This document shows, in pieces, positions 22,121-64,000 of a stretch of DNA of 64,000 nt. This DNA comes from Sinonovacula constricta (taxonomy: Eukaryota; Mollusca; Bivalvia; Cardiida; Solecurtidae), in assembly GCA_007844125.1 (NCBI GenBank), contig CM017572.1, positions 25,191,879 through 25,255,878 of the forward strand, given 5' to 3'. The position numbers and the translations under genes are program-made. Position 1 is the first letter of the stretch; each line of letters opens with the position of its first letter. A model generated the notes under the pieces. It was not told the DNA's origin. It ran no database searches and worked only from the letters and a program-made list of their open reading frames with translations.

Positions 22121-23215
22121 TCTGCAAATGATAGTTATCCAAAAACTGTTACATCTTTATTCTTATTAAAAAGACTGGATGAGATTGTAAGGCAAACTTT
22201 GGGCTACGTACAATACATTAAAGATGTACTTTTCAGATATTTTTCAGGCTTTTCATACGTTTGGATAAACCAGGAAATATTAAATTGTTCTTGGTCATAT
22301 TTAATCAAAGACTTGGTGATTGTTTTTACAAGGACTGGAGTTCCTGTACCATTTATAAGTAGCTCAAAACTAATTTGAACCCAGAGAGATGTTTGTACTT
22401 GTGAATTCCTTGTAAGTTTAGGCACGCTTCAGATGCTCAAACAATAAGAATTGGCAATAGAACTAGGAAGTCACCAAACTATCAACAAAAATGATAGATT
22501 TTGTCAATACATTTGTATTAATTTTCCCAAAATGTAATTGTAATTGAAGATTAACACCATGTTTTTTTTCAGTGACCTAAGTAAATTACTGTTTCAGTGT
22601 CTTAAGTAAATTACAGTAAGAAGTAACTTAAAAAAGATATCTCGAGTTTTATTAATGTAATGAAAAAAGAAAAGAAAAGTAAATAAAATAAATAATTGTT
22701 ATATATAAATGCATTAACTATAGTTTAATATAACTTCTTCTGCATTGTACTAGGATGATGATTACATATTAAAATGCTTCGGTATTTTTTTTTACTAATG
22801 CTATCTATACAAAATACACATTCATGAAATAAAGTTTAATGTTACTTTTCATATTTTATACTGAAAAGTTTGTTTTATTATTAAAATGACTAATTACTTT
22901 TTACTGAAAAAGAAAACATCTTACTAGATACCTTTATTAATGAATGACTAATTATTTGTAGACTGAAGAAGGCGCTTTGTTATGTTAATTATTTTATATT
23001 AATGATAATCACATACAAATACTAAACGATTCTCTTTGTATATTATCTAATTAATGATTATCTTAAATTGTTAAGACCCAACTCTTTTGTATGAATGTAC
23101 ATGTATTAATATGTATGAACTAGTAATTGTATTTTGGGTCAGTGGCCTGTATTAACATATAAATTAAATTCTATACATAATACTGCTGTGAATATACTCT
23201 CCCCAGTCCTGTCAC
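22121..23215. other. intergenic, AT-rich, no recognised feature
   Basis: Very AT-rich with many TTAAT/ATTAA phrases. A short direct repeat 'cagtg-c-taagtaaattac' lies at 22570-22620. No genes. Confidence 0.35.
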
Positions 23216-23310
23216 CCTGGGTACCTCAATTAGTTGGTATAGCTGCTGACTCCGGAGCAGGAGGTTGTGAGTTTGAACCCCATCCTGGATAAATGGTTAG
23301 TTGAGCCTTG
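23216..23310 (+). mobile_element. tRNA-like SINE head
   Basis: 'caattagttggtatagctgc' (A-box-like) and 'gagtttgaacccc' (B-box-like) lie about 45 bp apart, followed by 'ggttagttgagccttggttc' and an AT-rich tail to about 23360. A tRNA-derived head without a complete cloverleaf. Confidence 0.45.
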
Positions 23311-23577
23311 GTTCACAACAGTACCAAAAAATACATAAATATATAAAAATATAATACTGATACATAATGCATAATAATTAATAGATTTTAATATATAAAA
23401 ATGGAAAAAGTAAAAATAATGTCCACAATGCATTACAATCTTCATCCTATCCTGTATAAACAAGCAAGGCACATGTTATGGTGGCACTGTTACGTGTTGC
23501 ATTTATTTTCTAAGTTGTTGTATCCTTGCACAACAATGCAACATTTGATAAAATAAAAATGCGGAAGACTGTCTTAC

Positions 23578-23640
23578 CTCTGACTGTGAATCAATAACTA
23601 TAAACAGCAAGTTTCTTCTTAATCTCGTAGAGCAGCACCT
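23578..23640 (-). other. candidate 5' exon of a minus-strand gene
   Basis: On the minus strand a strong donor (CAGAG|GTAAGA) lies at 23577 and a possible acceptor (GACTTACAG) at about 23638. Upstream on that strand, near 23960, is an ETS-type CCGGAAGTG (plus-strand orientation), followed by GC-richer sequence. Joining this exon to 15901-15939 would give a 5' UTR followed by ATG ATG GAT. Low confidence. Confidence 0.25.
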
Positions 23641-23699
23641 GTAAGTCTAACTGCTCTATGAATTAGCAATGAAATGTTGACGCAGTTATACAAGTCACT

Positions 23700-25070
23700 T
23701 GACTTTTGTTACGTTATATAATCAACTAGTCATAACATACTGACAGCAACGAGAACAGTATGACTATCAGTAAAATTAATTTGTAGACTTTGTTAATTGT
23801 GCAGACTTAATAACGATATCATGATATCGGTAAAAGAACTGTCGCATTTTATTTCGATTATTTGTTGCCTATTTAGTAAGAACTCGCATGAGATGTTCAC
23901 AATTTAAAATGTGACAACTAACTCGAATCGACTCATAACTAGTGCGCTTTTTGTTTACACCGGAAGTGTTATCTTTAAATTGAAGAGTGTCCGGTGGACT
24001 GTCTCAAAACAGTTAATCATTAAATGATCGTATGCTACGGTGACTTATTTCTGTCACTCCATGCTTTTCTTTAGGTGTATAAATAAAAGTACGTGTACAT
24101 GTTATACCTAACACAACATAATGTCATGTCAAAAATATTCACAGCATGCAAGCTGGCATCCTTTTGACCCGCCAAGTCACATGATTTGTTTGTTGTTTTT
24201 GTTTCCGGTACGTCTTCTTCCAGTACTGTATATGTATATCCCTTTCTGGGGTATCGTTGTACGTCAGAGGATTGTAAGCCCGTGTCTATCAACTACCCAC
24301 TAGGCCACGCACTCTCACCTCACAGCCACCCCACGGCCACATCACACACGCGCTCGCTCACGCAGTGACACGCACGCACGTGCTAATTTAAATTATGTTT
24401 ATCCAAATATCGCTTTAAAAAACAATAAGTTAAAGGATGAGAAAAATGCTTCATCAACTTAAGCTTGTACAAACTGTATTATTAAAAAAGCTTACGTTTA
24501 TATAAGAGAACAGGATAACACGACAGAACCAGGGATGATCCACCCCACCTCACCACCAACAACAATCAGGTATATGAGTAGAGTTGTGAAAACATAAACA
24601 TGTTAGCGTAAAAATACTGAGCTTTTAAAGTAAATTGTGTCTCTTGACTGCTTAAGTCAAAGTTAGGGTCCTTTACTGTGTATATATATCAAGTATTTAC
24701 TGCGATAAAGTTTAATGGATCTTGATTCATACCTCCCACCCCCATCACCAACATTTTCTAGATCCGCCCCTGGACAGAACTATAATTCTTATAATTTCTC
24801 TGCTTATTTGGAATATGCTGCATCCGGCATCAGGTCACACATACCACAGATTTATACGGGGATTTCTTACAAAATGCATGACAATAAATAACAAGAAAGA
24901 TTGATAAAATAAGGTCACTATGAGTCTAAGTGACTGTAATACATCCCGCATTTGCATTATGTTTGCAAGCGGATGCTATATAAATATTTGTTGCCAATCT
25001 TCAGATAAAAACGTGCATTTCATGACAACTTCTTAATGTTGTTGTTTTGTTTGTTGTTATTCAAACATTT
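23700..25070. other. intergenic with weak promoter-like and SINE-like traces
   Basis: Holds CCGGAAGTG near 23961 and a minus-strand tRNA-like trace at 24250-24330 ('ggcctagtgggtagttgat'). The stretch 24290-24380 is C/A-rich ('cacgcactctcacctcacag'). No gene. Confidence 0.3.
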
Positions 25071-25072
25071 CA

Positions 25073-25235
25073 GAGATCAGACAGATGTCTGGGTAGAACC
25101 ACCGGGGCACCGAAAAACAGCTGGAAGACCTCACATTAAATCCTTCACCCCGAACGGGACTCGTTAGGCGGTGAGAGGTTTAATATCAGTCAGAGGAGTT
25201 GCAAATCGGAGACTATACCACTTCACCATGCACCC
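25073..25235 (-). mobile_element. SINE family A, minus strand
   Basis: On the minus strand: 'gatttgcaactcctctgact', 'cgagtcccgttcggggtgaa', 'ggatttaatgtgaggtcttc', then 'ccggtggttctacccagaca'. The typical 5' two-thirds of family A. Confidence 0.7.
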
Positions 25236-25510
25236 CTTCCAGCGTAGGGCAGCCGTATTAAGGGTAGAACAACCGGTGCAGCGTATGGTAGTCGTGGAAC
25301 GGTAGAACAACCAGAACATTGAAGGTCAGAGAGTAGAACAAGCAGCGCAACGTCGGTCAGCTAAAGAAGGGTAAAATAACCTGCGCAGCACAGGGAAGCT
25401 GAAATACGATAGAACCATCGGCATAACGCAGGTCAGCCGGATAACTGAAGAAGAACCGGCCCATCTAGGTCAGCCGGAAAGGCATGGGCAGGTCTAACAG
25501 AGAGTGGGGT
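25236..25510 (-). repeat. degenerate ~38-bp tandem repeat derived from the SINE A core
   Basis: About seven diverged units of the pattern 'ggtagaacaaccggcgcaacg' + 'caggtcagccgg' + about 6-10 nt. The complement of this pattern is the central SINE A segment (ccagctgacctgcggtg-gccggtggttctacc). A further unit lies at about 26010-26050. It abuts the SINE A copy on its left. Confidence 0.6.
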
Positions 25511-26480
25511 GGATGTCCAGCCCCGGTCCGGATATTTAAAAAAGACCTTCAGTGGAGGTATTTTTTTACATTTTAAGAAGACGAGGCTTAAAAGCTCGGG
25601 GGAAAAACATTGTATTTAACTTTTTGTGTAAAAAATACTTTCAATGAAGGTATGTCAAACCAAGCATCTGATATGCTGAAAATGGCACTATTTGGCTTCT
25701 AGACGTCAACACCACCCCACCCCACACCCCCACCCATATATTCCTATGGACGTCGCTTAATTTGACTCCACCCCCTTTCCCATCAAAAAATGTGATTAAA
25801 GATTATCATTGTCGCCGAGAATACAAATAGTTTGTACTAATGGAAAAAGGTTGATAGCAGCTTCAGAAATGCAGGATTTGGCTGCTACATTTCCAAAGGT
25901 TTCTTGGGAGCATGCCCCCAGACCCCTTGGCACGGCTTACACCACTTTTACTTGCTCAATTTGGACATCCCTCCCTGTCCCATGGAAAAAATCCTGGATC
26001 CGCCCCTGATAGGGATAGAGCCACCGGCGCAACGCAGGTAAGCTGGATTTTTTCCTTTGAATTGTGTGTCAAAATCGATTAAAATGCTGACTACAAACTG
26101 TCCCAGGTAACGTCAGGAGACTAGTGATTGATACACAGGATCAAATTTGTTGAGTTTTGTACAGGTATCATCAGTTTTTAACGCAGGTCAAAGAGGTTTA
26201 ATTAAGTTTGTTTATGCGATGTAAATTCCATACATCAATGTCATAATAAAATAAAAGAATAAGAAAATCATATAAGCAATCGGTAATATCCTTCTTATTA
26301 AAATTTATTGGTATTGTTTTGTTTATTATTGAAAACTTACATGTGTACATGATGCAGTAATGTATTGTCATTAACAAAGACCCTCCAGTATATGTACTGC
26401 CGAAGACCCTCCGTTTGTGCTCATTACTTTGAGACGCTCCCCCACATAGAGACCTCTGTCACTTATATCCTTTCTCTGCC
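25511..26480. other. intergenic upstream of PBX
   Basis: No coding signal. A C-rich stretch 'ccaccccaccccacacccc' lies near 25715. The two phrases 'gatccgcccctg' (24763 and 25998) belong to one dispersed repeat. Confidence 0.35.
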
Positions 26481-26848
26481 CTCCAGCTCAATTGGCGAAG
26501 TCGTCATTTGATTGGTCAATAAAAATAAACTCGGGTTATGATCGCTGTGCGCGCATTCTGATTGGCTGAAATCACCGGAAAATGTAGATGATTGCACTGC
26601 GGCGGCCATTGCTAAGATGAAGTGAACCAAATTATCATTGTTTGCAAAAAATCAGGAAACATTATACACTTGGATGTAAATAAAGGAAAAAACAAAAGGG
26701 CAGACTAGCTCTGCTTTGTGACGGATATTAACGCCGCAAGGCTGGATTAATTGAAGAGCAGCGTTTGTGTTTTTAAAAACTAAAGTAACAATTATTCGAA
26801 AATTGGTCCAGTCACCGAGTTGAAGTGAAATAGCTTTTTCGGGGGAAA
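26481..26848 (+). promoter_or_regulatory. PBX promoter and 5' UTR region
   Basis: Immediately upstream of the PBX start codon and richer in CpG than its surroundings. It contains three inverted CCAAT boxes (ATTGG near 26490, 26511 and 26560, the latter two as GATTGGTC and GATTGGCT), an ETS-like CACCGGAAAA, and GGCGGCCATTGC near 26600 (YY1-like on the minus strand). No TATA box is placed convincingly. An in-frame TAG six codons upstream of the ATG supports the chosen start. The transcription start is not determined. Confidence 0.5.
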
Positions 26849-57891
<31,043 letters not shown>

Positions 57892-59072
57892 TGACCTCTG
57901 GCGCCATGTGTTCTCAGCTGGCCTAGGGTTCTAGCTGACAAACAAGATAGCTCGGTGCCCACCTTGGCGTCGTCATGCCGGCAATTAGGCTTGATGTGGC
58001 ACAGTTGGCGTTTGTCATGGTTGCCATATATAAGGATGATGGACTAGAAAGCAAACATTAATATAAAGTTGATAAGCATTGTTGTCATCACCACTTTACT
58101 TTCTTTTCCCTGCTGAATATGGCTATATCTGCCATTTCACATAATTTAAAAATTGCTTATGAGCATTAGAATTTTTTGGAAGAACAGAATTATTAAATAA
58201 ATAAGTGCAATAGAATCATGGTTTTGTCTGAAAGAATAATTTTGATTGTCAGTTATCAACATTGCAATGAACCAAAGAGGAATAAAAATAAACTATTTTT
58301 ACACGTAGATGGTAAGCTGTCTCTTTAACCAAATAATTTTTTTCAAATCGAAATCAAACAAAAAATATTTAGAGGATTCAAATGATTAACAGTAATAGTA
58401 ATAGTGTTTGGACAAGAAATAAACGAGTAAGAGTTTTGCATAAAATGCCCAGTTGCTGTAAATCCGGTAGCCATGACATGATGACAGTTGTGCAAATCTG
58501 AGCCCAGTTCCTGGTTGCCATGGTAGCAGGACCCTACGACAGCTGGTCATGTGACGCTAGGTCACTATCATTTATTTATTGTTAGTGTATTATATATTCC
58601 ACACTTTTCCTGCTTAGTCGATCAGATTTACTAGCCATGCCTCTCTTTTTTCCCCCGCCTCAGCTTCAGTCATCCTGTTGAACCTTTCATACAAACATAC
58701 ATGTACATACTGCCATACTCACGCCCTGTATATCGCCTTTTACAATACTGTTGGATTCATATTCATGCTCTTTTTTTTGTAATTTTTTCGATGACCAATA
58801 ATTTAGTTTCCACAATTTTGGTATTTATGTGGATTTACAAGTCTGTTTGTATGCCCAGTATTATTTCAGAATGGAGAGCTTGAAAGAAATGACAATGGAT
58901 AGATATGACCTGATTAACATTTTATTTATATTCGCAGTCATATTGTGGTTGTGTTTGAACCAAACGAGATGTGTAGACCAATTAAGTTTTATTCTCGTTA
59001 AGATTGATGGGAAGCTGCTGTAATTAACATACTGTAAGTCATTATGAATCCCAGCTGGACAAACACCTGAGT

Positions 59073-59345
59073 GATCAAGATTTGTGCAATGAACACATCT
59101 TAAAGTGCTTTTATGTAACACAGATCAATATTAAAGCATTTAGCCATAGATCAAGATTTGTAGTTTAAATACACGGCAAAGAGCTTCTATGTGACACAGA
59201 TTTAATTGCAAGCATTAGGACATTGGTCAAGATATTTTCAACATTTTACACTGATCAGTTACAAATCACAGCATTTTACATGTGATCAAGATGTGTGCCA
59301 TCAAAAGCTTCTATCTAACACAGATCAGTGTCCAAGCATTTTGCC
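59073..59345 (+). repeat. degenerate ~74-bp tandem repeat
   Basis: Four units anchored by GATCAAGAT or GGTCAAGAT at 59073, 59149, 59225 and 59284, with 'cttctatgtgacacagat' and 'caagcattttgcc' phrases. Confidence 0.6.
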
Positions 59346-59739
59346 AGTATTTGAACCTGATAAGCTTACAAATGTATGCCCTTTTTTTTGGACATGTCAT
59401 GAAATGAGTCATATGTTGAGTAATCTATGTAGGTCATGTGACATGTCATTTGAGATCATGTGGTATCTCATGTAACATGTTCAGTGAACATAAAAAATAG
59501 AAATGTTATGTCCCGTTAACTTGTATACAGGTTTTTATTAAAAACTGATAATAAATATTATGAGATTTAAAATATCATGTTGAGAGTTGATAGAGCAATA
59601 AATGTATCATGAGGAATTGTAAAGAAATGTTATTGGATTTTATAGCATTGATGCAACCTTACCAGTGAATCATCACTTTCAATAGGTTAATCCCTTGAGA
59701 GAATTTTAAACACTTTACCAGCTAGTCACAAATCAGGCC

Positions 59740-59820
59740 TAGACAAGTAGTGTAGATCCAGATTGGTCAGCTTTGAAGGGAGCTGTCTGATAGGGATCCA
59801 CACTATTTACTTTTTAGAAT
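59740..59820. repeat. palindromic repeat family D, clear copy
   Basis: The left arm 'caagtagtgtagatccagat' + 'tggtcagct' pairs with the right arm 'agctgtctgatagggatcca' + 'cactattta'. The arms are separated by 'ttgaaggg'. Confidence 0.6.
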
Positions 59821-60199
59821 TTTTGTCAAAACACCTTACTACCTATGCATTGAGTAACAAGATGAAAACAAAGAATTAAGTATTTGTTAGAAACAGCGGG
59901 CATGTGAAGGGGTTAAAGGTGCTTCCAGACGAGTCCAACCATGGATGTCAGTGAACAGTGAACATGGCTTGGCTGCTCATAAATATACAGAATAATGGAG
60001 TGTTTGAAGGGAGGGGTTTGATTTATGGTGTTAAAACATCTCATCTGTATTCAGCTGGTCCTAGTGCACTTATTGAGTGCTTCTTCCCTGTCCCAGCACT
60101 ACAAGGCCTTCCCAAGCTGCATGTGTTACTTAGCAATAATTTTAGATAATTGTTATTAAAAAAATCGATACAAAGATTTCGAAACATGTTGCTTGAGAC

Positions 60200-60300
60200 T
60201 GTAGTAACTGATGTAGATGCAGATCAGACAACTCACTGCTGGCACTGCTGGAGCTGGCTGATCTAGATCTACATTATTTATCTTAGCTTGATCAATTCGT
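60200..60300. repeat. palindromic repeat family D
   Basis: 'actgatgtagatgcagatca' + 'gacaactc' pairs with 'gagctggctgatctagatct' + 'acattattta'. Confidence 0.55.
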
Positions 60301-60523
60301 AAAAGGCTAGTAAGGTATCAACGATGGATTTTTATTAGGCTCAGGACCTTATGTAAAGGGGAATATCACTCGAGCCCTTTAAGATGGTCAGATTAGGTTC
60401 TTGGTCTTTTGATAATGCAGACATTCGTTGAAATTGCAAGGGAAAACAGTAGGAAATTCAGAAACATTTGATGCAGTCACAAATTTTAGCATAAGAAAAA
60501 AGGTCTAAACATTTATGACTGTT

Positions 60524-60882
60524 ATAATGTAGCCGGGTGATAGGGAGAGAATGTGTAAGCGGTCCGGTTAGCTCAGTCGGAAGAGCATTCACACTGTTAG
60601 CGAAGTGTCCCGGGTTCGAGTCCCGGACTGACTACACATTTTTCTCCCTATGTTACATTGGCGCCCAACGTAAATGACCTGCGGTCATTACGTTCAAGTG
60701 CTTGAGAAGTGCATGTGAGTTCTATGTAGAGTATTTAGTCTGTGGAAATTCGTGGACGAATTTCAAGTTGCCCGGGGTGTATGTAGCCGGGTGATAGGGT
60801 CCGGTTAGCCCTTTAAGCAAAGTGTCCTGGATTCGTTCGAGTCCCGGACTGGCTGCACATTTTTCTCCCTATTTTACAATAA
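60524..60882 (+). mobile_element. TRIM-like miniature LTR retroelement with tRNA-like LTR
   Basis: The 5' LTR is 60528-60657 (TGTAGCCGGGTGATAGG ... CTCCCTATGTTACA) and the 3' LTR is 60782-60878 (same ends; two internal deletions). The internal region is 124 bp. The termini are TG...CA with TGTA/TACA inverted ends. Directly after the 5' LTR is TTGGCGCCCAACG, whose TGGCGCCCAACG matches the start of a Lys-tRNA-type primer-binding site. The flanks are ATAA at 60524-60527 and 60879-60882. There is no coding capacity. The internal part has two hairpins (60667-60694, 60745-60764). The polypurine tract is poor (GGGGTGTA). It would need proteins from an autonomous element. Confidence 0.65.
60562..60645 (+). 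ncRNA. tRNA-like Pol III unit inside the 5' LTR
   Basis: Perfect A box TAGCTCAGTCGG and B box GGTTCGAGTCC with tRNA spacing. A D stem (GCTC/GAGC), an anticodon stem with one mismatch, a 5-nt variable loop and a perfect T stem (CCGGG/CCCGG) can be drawn. The acceptor stem pairs at 5 of 7 positions. The position-33 base is C rather than U and the anticodon would be TGT (Thr-like), so it is not a functional tRNA gene. A TTTTT terminator follows at about 60639. In the 3' LTR the A box is deleted. Confidence 0.6.
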
Positions 60883-62619
60883 TATGGTAAAACAGAATCC
60901 CTGTCTGGTTTAAGAGGAGGTAGAACATTGGCTCCAGGCGTCGGCGGCAGTTGGCAAAAATAGTAGTGTAATACCATGGTTAACTTATACCCTTGACTTG
61001 CTGGAAGGGCCCAATGGGTGGGTTTATAAAGATTTATGTTAATGTGGTGATTGGTGGTTTCAGCAATGTTAATAAGGGCTAATAAGGTTGTTTTACAACT
61101 TGTTTCCTGGTGTAAGTAAAGGAGACTGGGAGAATTGATAGTATAATTGTGTGGACACAGCATGCAGTCACAGCCATGGCAGCTTTTTATCTAACTCAAC
61201 TTTGAAAAACTGTTTTTATTTATATAACATTTGAATATATAAAAAAACACACCTGTAAACCTAAACTTTAATGTAGGGAGGTGACTGAATGGTGACCAGA
61301 ACAATTACAAGAGGTGTAGGATCCTTTAAATCTAGTGGGAAAGGTACATTGCAACCTGTGAGTAAACAGGCTGGCCTAATTTTATTTTTTCTGGCGGCTG
61401 GTCGGGCGCAATCTGTTGTCAAGATCTATTTGATGTGCGCATTATGATTATATATGGTTATTTATGATCGTTATCTTCATTCAATATTGTACCAGCAAGG
61501 AATGAGGAAAGTCATGTGACCTTAGTTTGCTGATAAGAGATCTGGGGCTGATCAGAAGATTATTATCTGGGATGAAGGGTGACATCGGGTAAGGCTGTTG
61601 AAGGGTGGAGCTGGGGTGGCATTACACAAAATAGGCTTTATTAGGATTGGGCTGCCCCCTCTCATACCCCACCACCACATTTCACAACCACCTCCCTTGT
61701 TATGTTAGTCTTTCACAGTGAAGACAGCTCATGTGTACACTTCAAGAGAACACATAAATATCAACAAGATATTTACAATGTTATGGGTCATGCCTCTGAT
61801 GGAGCTGTTTAAATTGTCGTTAGTCAAATCTGCAGTAAGTGGGTTTAAATTATAGTATGAATACTTTCATGTTAGGTCTTTGAACTTAAGTGTCATGGAA
61901 AATGGGTTCAACCTAGAAATTAATCTGAGGCGCTGGAGCCCTTGGCCAAAGTTCGAACCGCTGCCCTTTAACTCCTCAGTACCACAGTGTGGTGGTTAGA
62001 AGACAAGACAAAAAACTTTCTATATAGATGTTTTCCAGCTAACTTGCAGTACTTTGTCAATCCTTTCCATGTGTCATGTAAGGTTCCACATAAGCCAATG
62101 ATATCTGGTAGGTTGATGATATGATATTAACTTTATTGGTGACACTAATAAGAAAACCACAATCACCATAAAAATCATGAGACGAATCCAATTTAACCCT
62201 TTATTTGCTGGAAAGCCCCATTAGGGTGAGGTATGTTTTTAAGGTAATGTGGTGAAGGGTGTTTTCCCAGAATGTATAGGGTTAAATGGCAAAATAAACC
62301 CATATGTGTAGGATTTGTTAGAGGTGTAATGAGATTATCATTGGTTCATCATACTATACCTTGCACAGGTGTGAAGGATGGGAGTTTGACCATGCTACTT
62401 GTAGGTGTCCATTCATCACATGATACCAGGTATCATGTAGATAAGCAGTGGATAAAGGATTTTGAGCTGGGGGTATTAGATGCTGGTTACAGGTCCCTGA
62501 AATGGGAAATGAGTCACGGGTCAGATTACAAAAAATGGCAGACTTACGAATATAATATATATTCCTCAGATTCCATTCCATAGGGGTATGGTCTGAAAGG
62601 TGGTATCTGACATGGTAGA

Positions 62620-62990
62620 CAGTACAAATCATGAAATAAGTCGCTCTGAATGTTTATTTTTTCCAAAACCTATAAATAAGCATGATGGAGATTTCGGCTG
62701 AAAATAGACATGGATGTCAGACATGGATGAGTAACCCTGAGAGTGATAGAATGTAAACCTAAAAGTAAGTGGTCACATGATTTTCTTAAATTAAAAATAT
62801 ACCAACTGTGCGGCGTGGCTCGGATAGGAAAACCATATTTGTGATGGCGAGTGGGGTGTTATGCTTCACTTTTCATATATAAGGGGCATCTGTAAATAGC
62901 ATTTCGCGTAACCTTTTCGATTAACAACAATTTATTTGGTTGTTAAAGAAACAGAATTTTGGTCCAAACTGTTGGATACCACATTTAAAC
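62620..62990 (+). repeat. dispersed repeat family C
   Basis: 'tagacagtacaaatcatg', 'agtggtcacatgattttctt', 'gcggcgtggctcggatagga', 'gttatgcttcacttttc', 'acaatttatttggttgtta' and 'ttggtccaaactgttggata' align with 18150-18505. Confidence 0.6.
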
Positions 62991-63049
62991 TTTTTTACAA
63001 CAGTGAGTGTAACTTAACAGCGAGGGATCTAAAGATTTATAAAAATAGG

Positions 63050-63305
63050 GGAGATTTGTGCATATAAGGAAGGGATGCAAATTGAGAGAGAGAGGTGGGG
63101 TGAGGGAAAGAGAGAGAAAGGGCTGTCAGGAGAGACAAACATAGAGAAAGAGAGGACAATGGAGACAGATTAACGAGGGCAGTATATTAGAGACCTGAAG
63201 AAAAAAAGAGTGTGAAAAGGATGTAGATTGAGAAAGAGGCATAAGAAGAAGATGGAGAGAGAGATGGAAAGATAGAGAAGAAAATACAGAGAGAAAAGGG
63301 GATGT
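63050..63305 (+). repeat. GA-rich (polypurine) tract
   Basis: Sense-strand purine-rich with GAGAGAGAGAG runs, similar in make-up to 36755-37260. Confidence 0.75.
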
Positions 63306-64000
63306 GTAATGACGCTGGTGAGATTCCCTACTAGTCATCAATCATTCTGTGGCAGGGGCCTTTACAGTAGAGAGATTGTGAAAATCTCAATAATTACTAT
63401 CTCCCCCCTCAAGTCAAAATTGTACAGACTGGCTAATACCATCTCCCACTTTCTATACGAGTCCATGGGCATATGCATTTCTTTGCAGTGTTTGTTCTTG
63501 TATAGGGCTTAGAGTCAATACGTGTGAAAATGCTGTAAACAGTAAATGAGATTTTTTTTTTTTTTTTGTCTGCAAAAATATTTTTGTATTAATCTGCCCA
63601 GTTGGATAGGACCATTTCCTCCCTGATCTTTTGCATTAAGTAAATTATAGGGGGGAATCCCTTAGATAAGTTATTGTATTGTTTGTATAATAAGTTAAAT
63701 GTAGAGAAGAGATCAACTGGAATATAAGATATCACTGAATCAAGGTTCACTTTCTATCAGTGCGACTTATGACACCGCTCTGTGTCCAGGCGCACAGATA
63801 TGTTTTAAATTTTACAGAGATTTTGTTTTTTAAATATTCACTTCTTGTTTGATGAGGTTGACTAAAATTATTGAAGTTTTAACACTTCTAATAGGTTCCA
63901 CGTTTTATTCACATACTTTGCCAACTTTGTCAGTGCATAATGACAATAACAAAAAAAAATAAAAAATACCTCTATATTGCTATTATGACCATAGTTGAAT

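Noticed and set aside
60562..60645. A functional tRNA-Thr gene
   Set aside because: No U33, two unpaired acceptor positions and one anticodon-stem mismatch, and it sits within a terminally repeated element.

Overview
The window reads as nuclear DNA of a mollusc, most likely a bivalve. It is AT-rich, intron-rich and dense in tRNA-derived SINEs, MITE-like and foldback repeats. The one gene I can name is a PBX/extradenticle (TALE homeodomain, PBC class) orthologue on the + strand. The bivalve assignment is inferred from the PBX sequence and the style of the repeats; I could not search a database.

Positions 1-26,000, left of the gene: mostly repeats and decayed coding sequence. From left to right these are two unrecognised coding-like fragments; a hAT element (2069-3022) with an 8-bp target duplication and a transposase C-terminal remnant; a 24-bp minisatellite (3167-3897) grown from inside a SINE; a decayed single-frame ORF (5103-5774) followed by four tandem copies (about 1.33 kb each) of a related Ser/Arg-rich ORF, all carrying nonsense codons; a TIR element (12833-13451); a 75-bp satellite in dimeric higher-order form (15106-15854); a candidate small exon of a minus-strand gene (15901-15939) with a possible 5' exon near 23.6 kb; a 140-nt foldback (20822-20962); and a full-length SINE with a 12-bp target duplication (21841-22120).

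Positions 26,849 to the right end: the PBX gene. Exon 1 is 26849-27036, exon 2 is 30328-30401, exon 3 is 45848-46092 and exon 4 is 55683-55873. The N-terminal two-thirds of the homeodomain is encoded twice, by exon 5a (57137-57272) and exon 5b (57729-57864). Splice phases match throughout. Exons 5a and 5b are both 136 nt and start and end in the same phases, so a transcript must take exactly one of them. An extra 99-nt exon (49614-49712) repeats the start of the PBC-B domain and can only be added after exon 3. The exon with homeodomain helix 3 (WFGNKR) lies beyond the window.

The PBX introns hold many copies of one SINE family, and every copy I found is in sense orientation. They also hold two oppositely oriented 30-bp CCAAT arrays, palindromic repeats, GA-rich tracts, a LINE remnant and, at 60524-60882, a very short LTR element. 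That element has TG...CA termini, a Lys-type primer-binding site, a 4-bp target duplication and a tRNA-like Pol III unit inside the LTR. The most novel candidates are the duplicated homeodomain exons, the PBC-B cassette exon and this tRNA-bearing miniature LTR element.
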